The notes below the pieces were generated by a model, which saw only the letters and a list, made by a program, of their open reading frames with translations, was not told where the DNA came from and did not search any database. Shown here one piece after another: positions 24,932 through 33,185 of a stretch of 35,947 bases of DNA. The DNA is from Phycisphaerales bacterium UBA1845 (GTDB lineage Bacteria > Planctomycetota > Phycisphaerae > UBA1845), in the NCBI GenBank assembly GCA_002338715.1, contig DDIR01000093.1, forward strand, positions 1 to 35,947, written 5' to 3'. The translations under genes were made by a program, and so were the position numbers. The first letter of the stretch is position 1, and the number at the start of each line of letters is the position of its first letter.

Positions 24932-26352
24932 TGATCGAGATACCCATCCTTCGCTTCGGCAAGGTTTACGAAAGCATCGAAACGGTGACGCTCGTGCATC
25001 ACGCCACGGGTGAGCCCTTCGCCCGCGTGCATCAAGCCAACAGCGGTATGGTGCGGCGCGACATGGTGCGGATGGCCGACGATGCGCTGGAGAAGTTTTC
25101 GACGGCTGACCTGATCGCGATGGCCAGAAAAGCCGGCGAATTGTTCATGACGGCTCCGCTCCCTTTGGGAAAGTCGCAGCAATCGTTTGAGGATTACATC
25201 GCGCAGTTGTCGTGCACGACGGGCATGCCGATCACGTATTGTCGCGACAATGCCGGCAAGATCGCGAGCGTGTTGGAGAAAATGGATCAAGTGCTGGCCG
25301 GTTTGACGCGCGGGCTTGATCTGAAAGTGCTCGACGACGGTTACAGCGATGCGTCGGGGCACATGCTGAGTTTCTATCGCGCGGGGCGCGTCTTTGGGGC
25401 GGTGCTTCCGAGCAATTCGCCCGGTGTGCATTCGCTTTGGGCGCCGGCAATGGTGCTTAAGGCGCCGATCGTATTGAAGCCGGGGCGCGAGGAACCATGG
25501 ACGCCGTATCGCATGATCGAAGCGTTTGCCGCCGCTGGCTTTCCGCGCGAGGCGATGGGTTTCTATCCGACCGATCACGGTGGGGCGGGTGAACTTCTGC
25601 GGACGGCTGACCGGGCGATGCTGTTTGGCGGCGGGGCGACGGTGCGCCCGTATGAAAATGATCCGCGCATCGAACTGCACGGTCCCGGGTATTCAAAGGT
25701 GATTCTCGGTGACGATGTTGCGGACGACTGGGCGAAGTATGTTGAGGTGATGGCCACCTCGATCGATCGCAACGGCGGACGCTCCTGTATCAATGCATCG
25801 GCGATCTGGACGCCCAGGCATGGACGGGCGATCGCGGATGCGGTGGGCAAGGAGCTTGCGAAGCACAAGGCGCTGCCGGCAGATGATCCGAACGCGACGT
25901 TGGCAGCCTTCGCGAACCCAGCCGTCGCCGATCAGATCAACAACGTGATCGAGCACGCGCTGACGGAAGATGGCGCGGAAGATGTTTGCGCGGCGCATCG
26001 TGGTACGCCGCGATTGGCGCACATCGGACGCTGTGCATACCTTCAGCCGTCAGTGGTCTGGTGCGAATCGCGCGAGCACTCGTTGGCCAACCGCGAGTTC
26101 TTATTCCCGTATGCGTCGGTTGTCGAATGTCCAGCCGCTGAGATCGCGGATGCGATTGGCCCGACGTTGGTGGCGACGGTGATCACGCGCGACGAATCAT
26201 TTGTTCATTCCCTGATGAATCATCCCAATGTCGATCGGTTGAATGTGGGGGCGATCCCGACGTGGCGGATCAGTTGGGATCAGCCGCACGAGGGTAATCT
26301 GTTTGAATTGCTCTATCGTCAGCGGTCGTTTCAGTTCGAGCCAGCCGCTTAA
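24931..26352 (+). CDS. LuxC-like acyl reductase, aldehyde dehydrogenase fold
   Basis: 473 residues with an ALDH fold. AVLPSNSPGVHSLWAP (157-172) replaces the usual PWNFP, VLKPGREEPW (181-190) matches the cofactor-binding Lys segment, FGGG is at 232-235, and the nucleophile is probably Cys286 in NGGRSCINAS. This is the profile of acyl-reducing enzymes (LuxC and CoA-acylating aldehyde dehydrogenases) that form an acyl-Cys thioester. Its ATG overlaps the LuxE-like stop (TGATG), so the two products are made together. The likely reaction is acyl-AMP or acyl-thioester plus NAD(P)H to aldehyde. The direction in vivo is unproven. Confidence 0.87.
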   Translation: MIEIPILRFGKVYESIETVTLVHHATGEPFARVHQANSGMVRRDMVRMADDALEKFSTADLIAMARKAGELFMTAPLPLGKSQQSFEDYIAQLSCTTGMPITYCRDNAGKIASVLEKMDQVLAGLTRGLDLKVLDDGYSDASGHMLSFYRAGRVFGAVLPSNSPGVHSLWAPAMVLKAPIVLKPGREEPWTPYRMIEAFAAAGFPREAMGFYPTDHGGAGELLRTADRAMLFGGGATVRPYENDPRIELHGPGYSKVILGDDVADDWAKYVEVMATSIDRNGGRSCINASAIWTPRHGRAIADAVGKELAKHKALPADDPNATLAAFANPAVADQINNVIEHALTEDGAEDVCAAHRGTPRLAHIGRCAYLQPSVVWCESREHSLANREFLFPYASVVECPAAEIADAIGPTLVATVITRDESFVHSLMNHPNVDRLNVGAIPTWRISWDQPHEGNLFELLYRQRSFQFEPAA

Positions 26353-26379
26353 TCGGCACGCTTTTTCCGGGTCGCAATC

Positions 26380-27558
26380 ATGACCGAGTCGCAGATCAAT
26401 GGGGCGCCGTTGCCGAATGCGGAATTGCTGGCGCAGTCGCCCGTGCGCGTGGTGGCTGGCGCGGGTGCGCTGTCGCAGTTGGGCGCGTTGGCGCACGAAC
26501 TCGGCGCTTCGCGTGTGCTGCTGGTGACCGACCCGGGAATTGAGAAAGCGGGACACGCCATACGCGCGGCTGAGAGTCTCAAGAGTCGCGGCATCGAGAT
26601 CGTTTTGTTCGACGGTGTGCATGAGAATCCGACGACGGAGCATGTTGCGGCTGGTCTGAAGTTGGCGAACGGTCAGTCGATCGATGTGATCATCGGCGTG
26701 GGTGGCGGCAGTACGATGGACTGCGCGAAAGGAATTAACCTACTTTTAACAAATGGTGGAGAAATCCACGATTATCACGGTGAAGGCAAAGCCAACAAGC
26801 CAATGCTTCCCATGGTTGTCGCACCGACGACGGCTGGTACTGGTAGCGAGGCGCAGTCGTTCGCGTTGATCAGCGACCCGGTGACGCACGTGAAGATGGC
26901 TTGCGGTGATCGGCGCGTTCCGCGCGAGGGTGGTTTGCGGCCCCACGTGGCGATTCTGGATCATGAGCTGACGCGAAGTCAGCCGTCGAGCGTGGCGGCT
27001 GCTTCTGCGATCGATGCGATTTCGCACGCGGTGGAGACGGCTGCGACGAATGCGAGGACGAAACTGTCGCAGCAGTTTTCATGCGAGGCGTGGCGGCTTT
27101 TGGATCGCTCGATTGAAGCGGCGCTGTCCAACCCGCAAGACGACGATATGCGTCGTGATATGCTGTGGGGAGCGCATTTTGCAGGGGCTGCGATTGAGCA
27201 ATCGATGCTGGGCGCCGCCCATGCGTGCGCGAATCCGCTGACGGCGAAGTATGGCATCGTTCACGGGATGGCCGTCGGGATCATGCTGCCCCATGTAGTG
27301 CGTTTCAATTCGCAGGCGCAAGCGGATGTGTATGGTTCGCTCGGATTGGACGCGGACTCACTCGCAAATCGAATTACCCATTTCCTCAACGTCGCGCACA
27401 TGCCGGACGGGTTAGCCGCTCTTGGTGTGGAGCGGAGTGATCTTGAAGCGCTGGCGGAGTTGGCTGCAACGCAGTGGACGGCGAAATTCAATCCGGTTCC
27501 GGTCGGAGTCGAGGAATTCAAACACATCTATCAATCGGCGCTGAATTCCGCGCACTGA
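26380..27558 (+). CDS. Iron-type (group III) alcohol dehydrogenase
   Basis: 392 residues. NAD(P)-binding GGGSTMD (108-114) and TTAGTGSE (150-157) are typical. The metal ligands are D212, H216 (IDAISHAVE), H281 and H295 (HACANPLTAKYGIVHG), with the family's D-x3-H and H-x13-H spacing. It would interconvert aldehyde and alcohol. It begins 27 bases after the LuxC-like gene on the same strand, giving the order ligase, acyl reductase, alcohol dehydrogenase, in which a carboxylic acid could be taken to the alcohol or the reverse. Confidence 0.95.
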   Translation: MTESQINGAPLPNAELLAQSPVRVVAGAGALSQLGALAHELGASRVLLVTDPGIEKAGHAIRAAESLKSRGIEIVLFDGVHENPTTEHVAAGLKLANGQSIDVIIGVGGGSTMDCAKGINLLLTNGGEIHDYHGEGKANKPMLPMVVAPTTAGTGSEAQSFALISDPVTHVKMACGDRRVPREGGLRPHVAILDHELTRSQPSSVAAASAIDAISHAVETAATNARTKLSQQFSCEAWRLLDRSIEAALSNPQDDDMRRDMLWGAHFAGAAIEQSMLGAAHACANPLTAKYGIVHGMAVGIMLPHVVRFNSQAQADVYGSLGLDADSLANRITHFLNVAHMPDGLAALGVERSDLEALAELAATQWTAKFNPVPVGVEEFKHIYQSALNSAH

Positions 27559-27659
27559 TTCTTGCGGGATATGACCTGCAAATTCAATTCAAACAGGCGT
27601 TCAAATCGCCTTCGGTGAGTTGACACTTCATCCGGCGTTGGGCGACAATAGCCCGAAGG

Positions 27660-27697
27660 TGTCATGCGGTTGGGGCGGTGTCGTGCGGTTGGGGCGA
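27660..27697. repeat. 19-bp tandem repeat upstream of the solute-binding protein
   Basis: TGTCATGCGGTTGGGGCGG (27660-27678) is followed directly by TGTCGTGCGGTTGGGGCGA (27679-27697). It lies about 85 bases before the solute-binding protein start, with a TTGGGCGACAATAGCCC motif shortly upstream. It could be a paired operator or a simple duplication. Confidence 0.6.
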
Positions 27698-27782
27698 CAA
27701 CACCGATCGACTTCCGCAGGGTCTTGGGAAATTCAGCGCAGGTTCGTGGTGTGACGTGATCTGCGCGGCAACTCTTATCGAT

Positions 27783-29183
27783 ATGGGCAAAATCATGCAC
27801 AAATTCGCGGCTGACATTGGGATCGTGCGCAGTTTTCTCGTGATGGCGATCGGTCTTGCGACGTTTGCGGGTTGCGAGCCGGCTGACGAATCAACGGGAG
27901 TCGGTGCTACGCCGAAAATTCCGTTGAAGCTGACGATCATCTCGCCGCACAGTGAGCGAATTCGAAATACGTTCGCGGATGCGTTTTCAAAATGGTACGA
28001 CCAGAACTACCAGAAGAGCGTTTCGATCGAATGGATTGTGCGGGGTACGCCTCAATGCGTGAAGTATATCGACAATCTTTTTGAAGGACATGATGCGCAA
28101 GGGGCGATGGCCGCTCCCGATTTGATGTTTGGCGGCGGCTTGGAGGATCATCGGGGGTTGGCTGCCCGCGATCGTTGCTTTGAGCTTGATCTTGGCGACT
28201 CGTTGGATGGCGTGCCGGCAGACATCCATGGCCTGCCTGTGCGCGACGAAAAGAATCGCTGGGTTGCGACGGGGTTGTCGACCTTTGGCATTCTGTACAA
28301 CGAAGCCGATTGCAAGGCCCGCGGGATCGAACCTCCGACAACCTGGACCGACCTTGCCGATCCGAGATTTGATGGATGGTTGGCGATCGCGAATCCGGCG
28401 CAGAGCGGAAGCAATCGTCAATGCATGATGTTGATCCTTCAGCAGCAGGGTTGGGAGGAAGGATGGAAGACGTTGGTGAAAATACTCGCCAACGCGCGGG
28501 TCTTGGAATCGAGCAGTACCCGCGTGCAGGATCAAGTTGCGTCGGGTGTGATGCTGGCGTGTTTCGCCGTGAATTTCGACGGGTTGCGGCGGGTCCAGGA
28601 GAATCCCGATTCGCTGCAATACATCAATCCACCGGGCGCGACCGCAGCGACGCCAGATATCACCTCGGTTCTGAAGACAGCGGCTGACTCGCGTTTGGCG
28701 CAGCAGTTCGTGAAATTCTGCCTGTCAGACGAAGGGCAGGCGATCTGGAGCATGAAAGCCAAGGGCGGTGATGGGGCGGCCCGCACGCTTTATCATTATC
28801 CGATCAAGCCCGGGTTGTATGAATCGCACAAGGATCAGCTGGCCGTCGCGGACAATCCGTTCGTGAACGACTTCGGTGTGCGGATCGATCAGGATGCGGC
28901 GGTGAAGCAGTCGACCGCGATCATTCCCATGACCGGTGCCATCTGCGGGGAAAACCACATTCGGCTTCAGCAGACGTGGGAGGCGATTCAGGACGAAGGC
29001 ATGAATGATGTGGCGCTGACGAAGCTGTGCGAACCGCTGATCGGTGAGCAGGAAGCCTACGAAGCGCTGAGCAAGGTGCAAGGGGTGGGCGACGATGAAG
29101 CGCTGGCGATTCATCAGAAATGGTCGGACGCATTCCGCGCGAAAATCGAAGAGGCTGTTCAGATCGCCAAGGGCGGCGAGTAG
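27783..29183 (+). CDS. Extracellular solute-binding lipoprotein (iron-type ABC family)
   Basis: A lipoprotein signal with lipobox LATFAGC puts the lipid-modified Cys at about 31. The mature domain, PLKLTIISPHSERIRNTFADAFSKWYDQNY, DLMFGGGLEDHRG, FGILYNEADCKARGIEPPTTWTDLADPRFDGWLAIANP and KFCLSDEGQAIW, matches periplasmic binding proteins of the AfuA/FbpA class, which bind Fe(III) or phosphorylated sugars. There is no permease or ATPase gene near it, so its transporter is elsewhere or it acts as a sensor subunit. ATG 27783 was preferred; 27795 is equally possible, as neither has a strong ribosome site. Confidence 0.85.
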   Translation: MGKIMHKFAADIGIVRSFLVMAIGLATFAGCEPADESTGVGATPKIPLKLTIISPHSERIRNTFADAFSKWYDQNYQKSVSIEWIVRGTPQCVKYIDNLFEGHDAQGAMAAPDLMFGGGLEDHRGLAARDRCFELDLGDSLDGVPADIHGLPVRDEKNRWVATGLSTFGILYNEADCKARGIEPPTTWTDLADPRFDGWLAIANPAQSGSNRQCMMLILQQQGWEEGWKTLVKILANARVLESSSTRVQDQVASGVMLACFAVNFDGLRRVQENPDSLQYINPPGATAATPDITSVLKTAADSRLAQQFVKFCLSDEGQAIWSMKAKGGDGAARTLYHYPIKPGLYESHKDQLAVADNPFVNDFGVRIDQDAAVKQSTAIIPMTGAICGENHIRLQQTWEAIQDEGMNDVALTKLCEPLIGEQEAYEALSKVQGVGDDEALAIHQKWSDAFRAKIEEAVQIAKGGE

Positions 29184-29286
29184 TTCACGTGCTTGAGCCG
29201 GTTGTGCAATTGCTCGCGGGCAATCGCGGCGCGCGATGTTGTTGCGCTCAGTGTTGTTGCATTGCTGCGTCTGAACGTTGGACGTT

Positions 29287-30129
29287 TTAGTCTGGAATCT
29301 GCAACACTTCTGAGGTGGGCAGTCGATCGCGTGAGGCGCGGGGCAGGCTGAAGTGCTTTTCCCACCAGATCGAATACGCCTGCATGCGGGCATTGAGTTC
29401 CTGGGTTTGTTCGACTGAGCTGTTGTACAGTTCGATGGGCCTTGCACCCAGAACCAGCGTGAGCTCCTTGCTGGTGAGGGTGTGATCAAATGGGTCTCGG
29501 CGAATGATCGTCAGTGCAAGTTTCCCACCCACACCCTTTTTCTTGATGTATTCTGCAAAGTCTTCGATCTCGCCAATCGGGTGTTGATCGATCGATGCAA
29601 TCACGTCGCCCTGGCGGAGCCCCGCTTTCTGCGCCGCGTGACCGGCCTCAACGCTGCCGATGAGAATGACAGGTTGGTTCGGGTCGAATGGGGTTCCGGT
29701 GTGCGGAGAGTATTGAACGCCCATGAAGCCGTTGTGCTTTAAGAGCGTATGCCAGAGGTATTGATTCTTGACGATTTGCTCAATCCGGAGGCGGACTTCG
29801 AAATCGCGATTGCTGTAGTAATGGCGGGAGAGCGCGGCGAAGGCGGCAGGTCCGATGTCTTCGAGCTGCTTGGAGGCGGCTTCTCTGGTTTCAAAGTCCG
29901 GTGAACCCAATTGTTCGATGAGCGGTTCAACCTGGTCATCGGGTGCATTGTCGAACCCGAGATTCAACTGATCGTATTGCTTTGGATCGGGGGCTGATCG
30001 CGCGGGTGCAGACTGGCCTTTCGACGTGACGGCTGGCATAAGCAGCAGCGCCGCGATCACGACCATTCGCGCGAGCGGCGCTCGTTGCGCCGCCCGAATC
30101 TGGATGGTTTGCGACCTTATTCGTCCCAT
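29287..30129 (-). CDS. Exported HEAT-PDZ protein
   Basis: 280 residues. A basic N-terminus and a hydrophobic segment (MVVIAALLLMPAVTS, about 22-36) indicate a signal peptide or anchor. HEAT-like repeats follow (LIEQLGSPDFETREAASKQLEDIGPAAFAAL, about 70-100), then a PDZ domain (about 135-230: FMGVQY, GHAAQKAGLRQGDVIASIDQHPIGEIEDF). It is the last gene of the PilM operon and overlaps the previous gene by 13 bases. A PDZ-bearing membrane protein is what GspC supplies in type II secretion, so it may be a functional stand-in. That is inference. Confidence 0.8.
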   Translation of the reverse strand: MGRIRSQTIQIRAAQRAPLARMVVIAALLLMPAVTSKGQSAPARSAPDPKQYDQLNLGFDNAPDDQVEPLIEQLGSPDFETREAASKQLEDIGPAAFAALSRHYYSNRDFEVRLRIEQIVKNQYLWHTLLKHNGFMGVQYSPHTGTPFDPNQPVILIGSVEAGHAAQKAGLRQGDVIASIDQHPIGEIEDFAEYIKKKGVGGKLALTIIRRDPFDHTLTSKELTLVLGARPIELYNSSVEQTQELNARMQAYSIWWEKHFSLPRASRDRLPTSEVLQIPD

Positions 30130-31844
30130 GCGATGGCCTTGTAGGCATCGTACAATTCGCTGTTTTCGTCAAACTCTTCGGTCTGCTCAAACAGATGTCC
30201 GGAAGCATCGACGTAGACAAGCGCCGTGGTTTTGATGGTCTGTCGGCGTCGCCCTTTCTTCCAGTATTGCTTGTCAAAAACAATATCGACCACGGTCGCG
30301 CCCGTGCTGAAGTCGACCTGGTCGTCCGGTCCGCGATGGGTCTTGATTCGTGTCACGATGTCGCCGATCGGTTCGCCAACGGTCAGCGTGAACTGCTTGG
30401 CGATCCACTGGCCAGCCACCCACTTGTACAGGTCAACCTTACACTCTTTCTTCTTCTCGTTGCCGGAGCGGACAAAGAAGATGGTGTCGCGATCGATGGT
30501 GATCGGTTCCGAGGGTTCGGACCAGTCGCCGACCAATTCAACTTTTGCGGCATCCTGGGGATTGTTGAGCAGTGGTGGCGTTCCGCAGTACTGGTTGTAG
30601 ATTCGCGGGCGAACCCGGTATTGATAAGTGCGGCCACTTTCGACGCTGCCTGGTGCGGCATCGTGAATCCAAAGGACCTGCTTTCCGATTGGAATGGCTG
30701 AGGTCTGTGCGGCTTGCAGCGCGATCTCCAGTTGCTTTTTGAACTTTTCGATTTTGCGTTGGTCGCGGGTGTCGGCTTTTTCTTCCGCTTTTTCGAGAAG
30801 TTTCTGGGCGCGGGCGAGATTGCCCTTGTCGAGTTGGGTTTCGAGTTCTTTGAGCAGATCCTTGATGTCCATGTCCTTGTCGACTTCGCCGGCTTTACAT
30901 TCGGGATAGCGGCAAGTCGAATCATCGGAAAGATACTCGGCATCCATCTCGGTGACGTCGTATTCAAATTGGCCACGCGGGTAGCGCCACTCGTCGCCGT
31001 ATTCGGTTTCGGGGAAGAGCGGCCGCATGATCGCAAGCTGGTTTTGCGGTACTGCAATCAGATCCTTGAAATGATTGATTCGATCGCGATCTTCCGGTGA
31101 GACGTTGAACCCTTTGCCATCTTCGACTTTGTAGACCTCGGGTTCAGGAAGCGGCGGCAGTTCCTGATTGATGACCGGTTTGATTGGTTCCCATTCTGAA
31201 TAGGAACCGTCGGCTTTGACGGTGCGGCGCTCGACGTCGGCTCCGGTGAACAGGGTCTTCACCCGGTCGGGGTTGTATCCGGCATCGACGGCGAGGGCTT
31301 GCTGTTTGTGGCGATCAAAGACGGCTGACACGGTCACCCAGTTCACGTCCTGCAAGGATTCGGCGTTGCGCGCCCGGGTGTTGGCGTCACCGAGTTTACC
31401 GGGCGGGTTGACATAAGTGCCGCTTCGTCCGGTCTGGGTGACGGGGCGGTCGAGCGTGACGACCTGGACGAGGTCGTGTCCTTCTGTCCTCGCAAGCACG
31501 CCGGGAATCTCGGGGACCACCGGGGGGAATTCGGCGATGCGCGGAATTTCTGCGTTCACGCCAGCCGCTGCCAATGGCTCCACCAGTTCATTGACCTTGT
31601 TCATTGGATCTTCGAAGGGCTCGGGTTCGACGTCGGCGCTCTTGAGGCGTTCGCGCAGGGAGTCGGCCATCTCGCGCGTGGCGTTGTCCACCTGGGCGGG
31701 GCCGAGCCATTCGCCATCCGACTCAACCTTGTTGGGAGAGACGACGCCGTATTGCGCAATCGCCAGCAACAGGACTGCGCCGGTGATACCGAGTATTGCT
31801 TTGTCAATGTGCCGGACGATGGGCCCGACGGATTGTTTGGCCAT
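30117..31844 (-). CDS. Large membrane-anchored protein of the PilM operon, family not recognised
   Basis: 575 residues with one N-terminal membrane helix (AILGITGAVLLLAIAQYGVV, about 16-35) and a long periplasmic part. There is a Pro/Glu-rich stretch (about 60-260), a Lys/Glu helical segment likely to be a coiled coil (about 325-385), and a beta-rich segment resembling a fibronectin-III strand set (TYQYRVRPRIYNQYCG, VGDWSEPSEPITI). The C-terminal region (about 480-575) is charged. It lies between the PilO-like and HEAT-PDZ genes, where type IV pilus operons hold PilP. No PilP similarity is visible. GGAG lies 10 bases before the ATG. Confidence 0.7.
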   Translation of the reverse strand: MAKQSVGPIVRHIDKAILGITGAVLLLAIAQYGVVSPNKVESDGEWLGPAQVDNATREMADSLRERLKSADVEPEPFEDPMNKVNELVEPLAAAGVNAEIPRIAEFPPVVPEIPGVLARTEGHDLVQVVTLDRPVTQTGRSGTYVNPPGKLGDANTRARNAESLQDVNWVTVSAVFDRHKQQALAVDAGYNPDRVKTLFTGADVERRTVKADGSYSEWEPIKPVINQELPPLPEPEVYKVEDGKGFNVSPEDRDRINHFKDLIAVPQNQLAIMRPLFPETEYGDEWRYPRGQFEYDVTEMDAEYLSDDSTCRYPECKAGEVDKDMDIKDLLKELETQLDKGNLARAQKLLEKAEEKADTRDQRKIEKFKKQLEIALQAAQTSAIPIGKQVLWIHDAAPGSVESGRTYQYRVRPRIYNQYCGTPPLLNNPQDAAKVELVGDWSEPSEPITIDRDTIFFVRSGNEKKKECKVDLYKWVAGQWIAKQFTLTVGEPIGDIVTRIKTHRGPDDQVDFSTGATVVDIVFDKQYWKKGRRRQTIKTTALVYVDASGHLFEQTEEFDENSELYDAYKAIAWDE

Positions 31845-31878
31845 TTTCTACATGCTCCGGGTTGCTTGATGCGATGCG

Positions 31879-33090
31879 TCAGGCGCCTTCGGTTTTGGGT
31901 TCTTCGGGGCGTTTCTTTTTCAGTAATTCCAGCGTTTCGTTGGGCATGATCGGCAGATAGAACTCGGAGAAGAACTCCGTTTCCATGTCCAGCGTGAGTT
32001 TCACCACCGGCTGATCTCCGTAAATCTTGCCCTGCATGGATGAATTCGGTTCAACGGATTCGTATTCGACATTGAGGATCGTCAGGAAGCGGTCGCGGGA
32101 GAGCTCTGACATGATTTTCGGCATTTTTGCCGCATCGACGATGAGTACCGTCGTCAATTGCATGACTTCGTAGAGCTCGTTCGACTTGTTTCCGGTAAAG
32201 ACGGCGTCCGCGCTGCCCGGGGGCATGGCGCGATCTTTGCTTTGCACGACCGTGTTCTTGCTTGTCGCGTCGGTCACGTAATATTGCGTGGTCTGGATTG
32301 AAACGAGTTCCTTGATCGGGAGATTGCCAACCCAGGCGCGAGAGCCTTCCTGTTCCAATTCGGCGGCTGCCGCGTTGTTGATCTCAGCCACCTTGTCGAT
32401 GATCAGGCGTTGCGTCCAGACTTCCAGTTGGGCGTGCCACATTTGTTCGGCTGACGGCGGTTTGCCGACATACATCGGGGCCATCGGATTTCGTTCGGAG
32501 ACATCGCTTTCCTGGAACGAGTTCTCCGTCGCGTAGCAGTAGATCGATTGTGCCTTGGTGATTGCGGCGCGGACTTCCGGGCGATTGATCATCGCGTTTT
32601 CGTCGGTCTTGACTTCGAGACCCAGTTCCTTCCGTTGGCTTTTGTCTTCATCAATGCGGTCGCGGGTCTGGGCGATGTCGTCCGCCGTCGGGATGTCGCC
32701 CGCTTTCATTTTGTCGAGCCAACTGTTGACCTCTTTTTGATATTCGAGCTTGAAGTCGCTTCGCTGAGCCGGCGTGGCGAGATGAAACGGAACATCGATC
32801 AGCGGTTTGTAGTAGTTGATGTCGCGAATCTTGCTCCGCAGATTCTTGTCGGCGGCCATGATCTTATCGACCCGGCTCTTGGCCTTTTCGACGGCATCCT
32901 TGTTGATGAGCTTACCGGCATTGGCCGCCGATTTGAGCTCCTGTCGTACGCTGAGTGCGGCTTGCATGTTCTCTTTGATGCTGGACATGTTGCTGGCGCC
33001 CAGATAGATCAGGACGATCCCGGCGATGGCCGCGACGCCACAGATAATCTCAAACAGAAAGCGTTTGATAATCTCAATGACAGCTTTCAC
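31879..33090 (-). CDS. PilO-like inner-membrane protein
   Basis: 403 residues. It has an N-terminal membrane helix (FEIICGVAAIAGIVLIYLGAS, about 13-33) followed by a long helical region (about 35-170) rich in Lys/Glu, then a compact alpha/beta C-terminal domain (about 230-380) with VTLDMETEFF and FYLPIMPNETLELLKKKRPEE. This layout (helix, coiled coil, ferredoxin-like domain) and its place right after the PilM gene match PilO/GspM, although it is about twice as long. The start is GTG at 33088-33090 with GGAGAAACCAA upstream. Homology is inferred from architecture and context only. Confidence 0.65.
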   Translation of the reverse strand: MKAVIEIIKRFLFEIICGVAAIAGIVLIYLGASNMSSIKENMQAALSVRQELKSAANAGKLINKDAVEKAKSRVDKIMAADKNLRSKIRDINYYKPLIDVPFHLATPAQRSDFKLEYQKEVNSWLDKMKAGDIPTADDIAQTRDRIDEDKSQRKELGLEVKTDENAMINRPEVRAAITKAQSIYCYATENSFQESDVSERNPMAPMYVGKPPSAEQMWHAQLEVWTQRLIIDKVAEINNAAAAELEQEGSRAWVGNLPIKELVSIQTTQYYVTDATSKNTVVQSKDRAMPPGSADAVFTGNKSNELYEVMQLTTVLIVDAAKMPKIMSELSRDRFLTILNVEYESVEPNSSMQGKIYGDQPVVKLTLDMETEFFSEFYLPIMPNETLELLKKKRPEEPKTEGA

Positions 33091-33185
33091 TTGGTTTCTC
33101 CAATGCCGGCTTCAGTTCCGTATGGTCTTGCAGCCAACTTCATCGGGCGATGTCGCCGCGCCCAATCGGCGAGGCGCGTTATTCG

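Noticed and set aside
23825..26352. Bioluminescence operon
   Set aside because: Only LuxE- and LuxC-like parts are present. No luciferase (LuxAB) or LuxD thioesterase gene is in the window.
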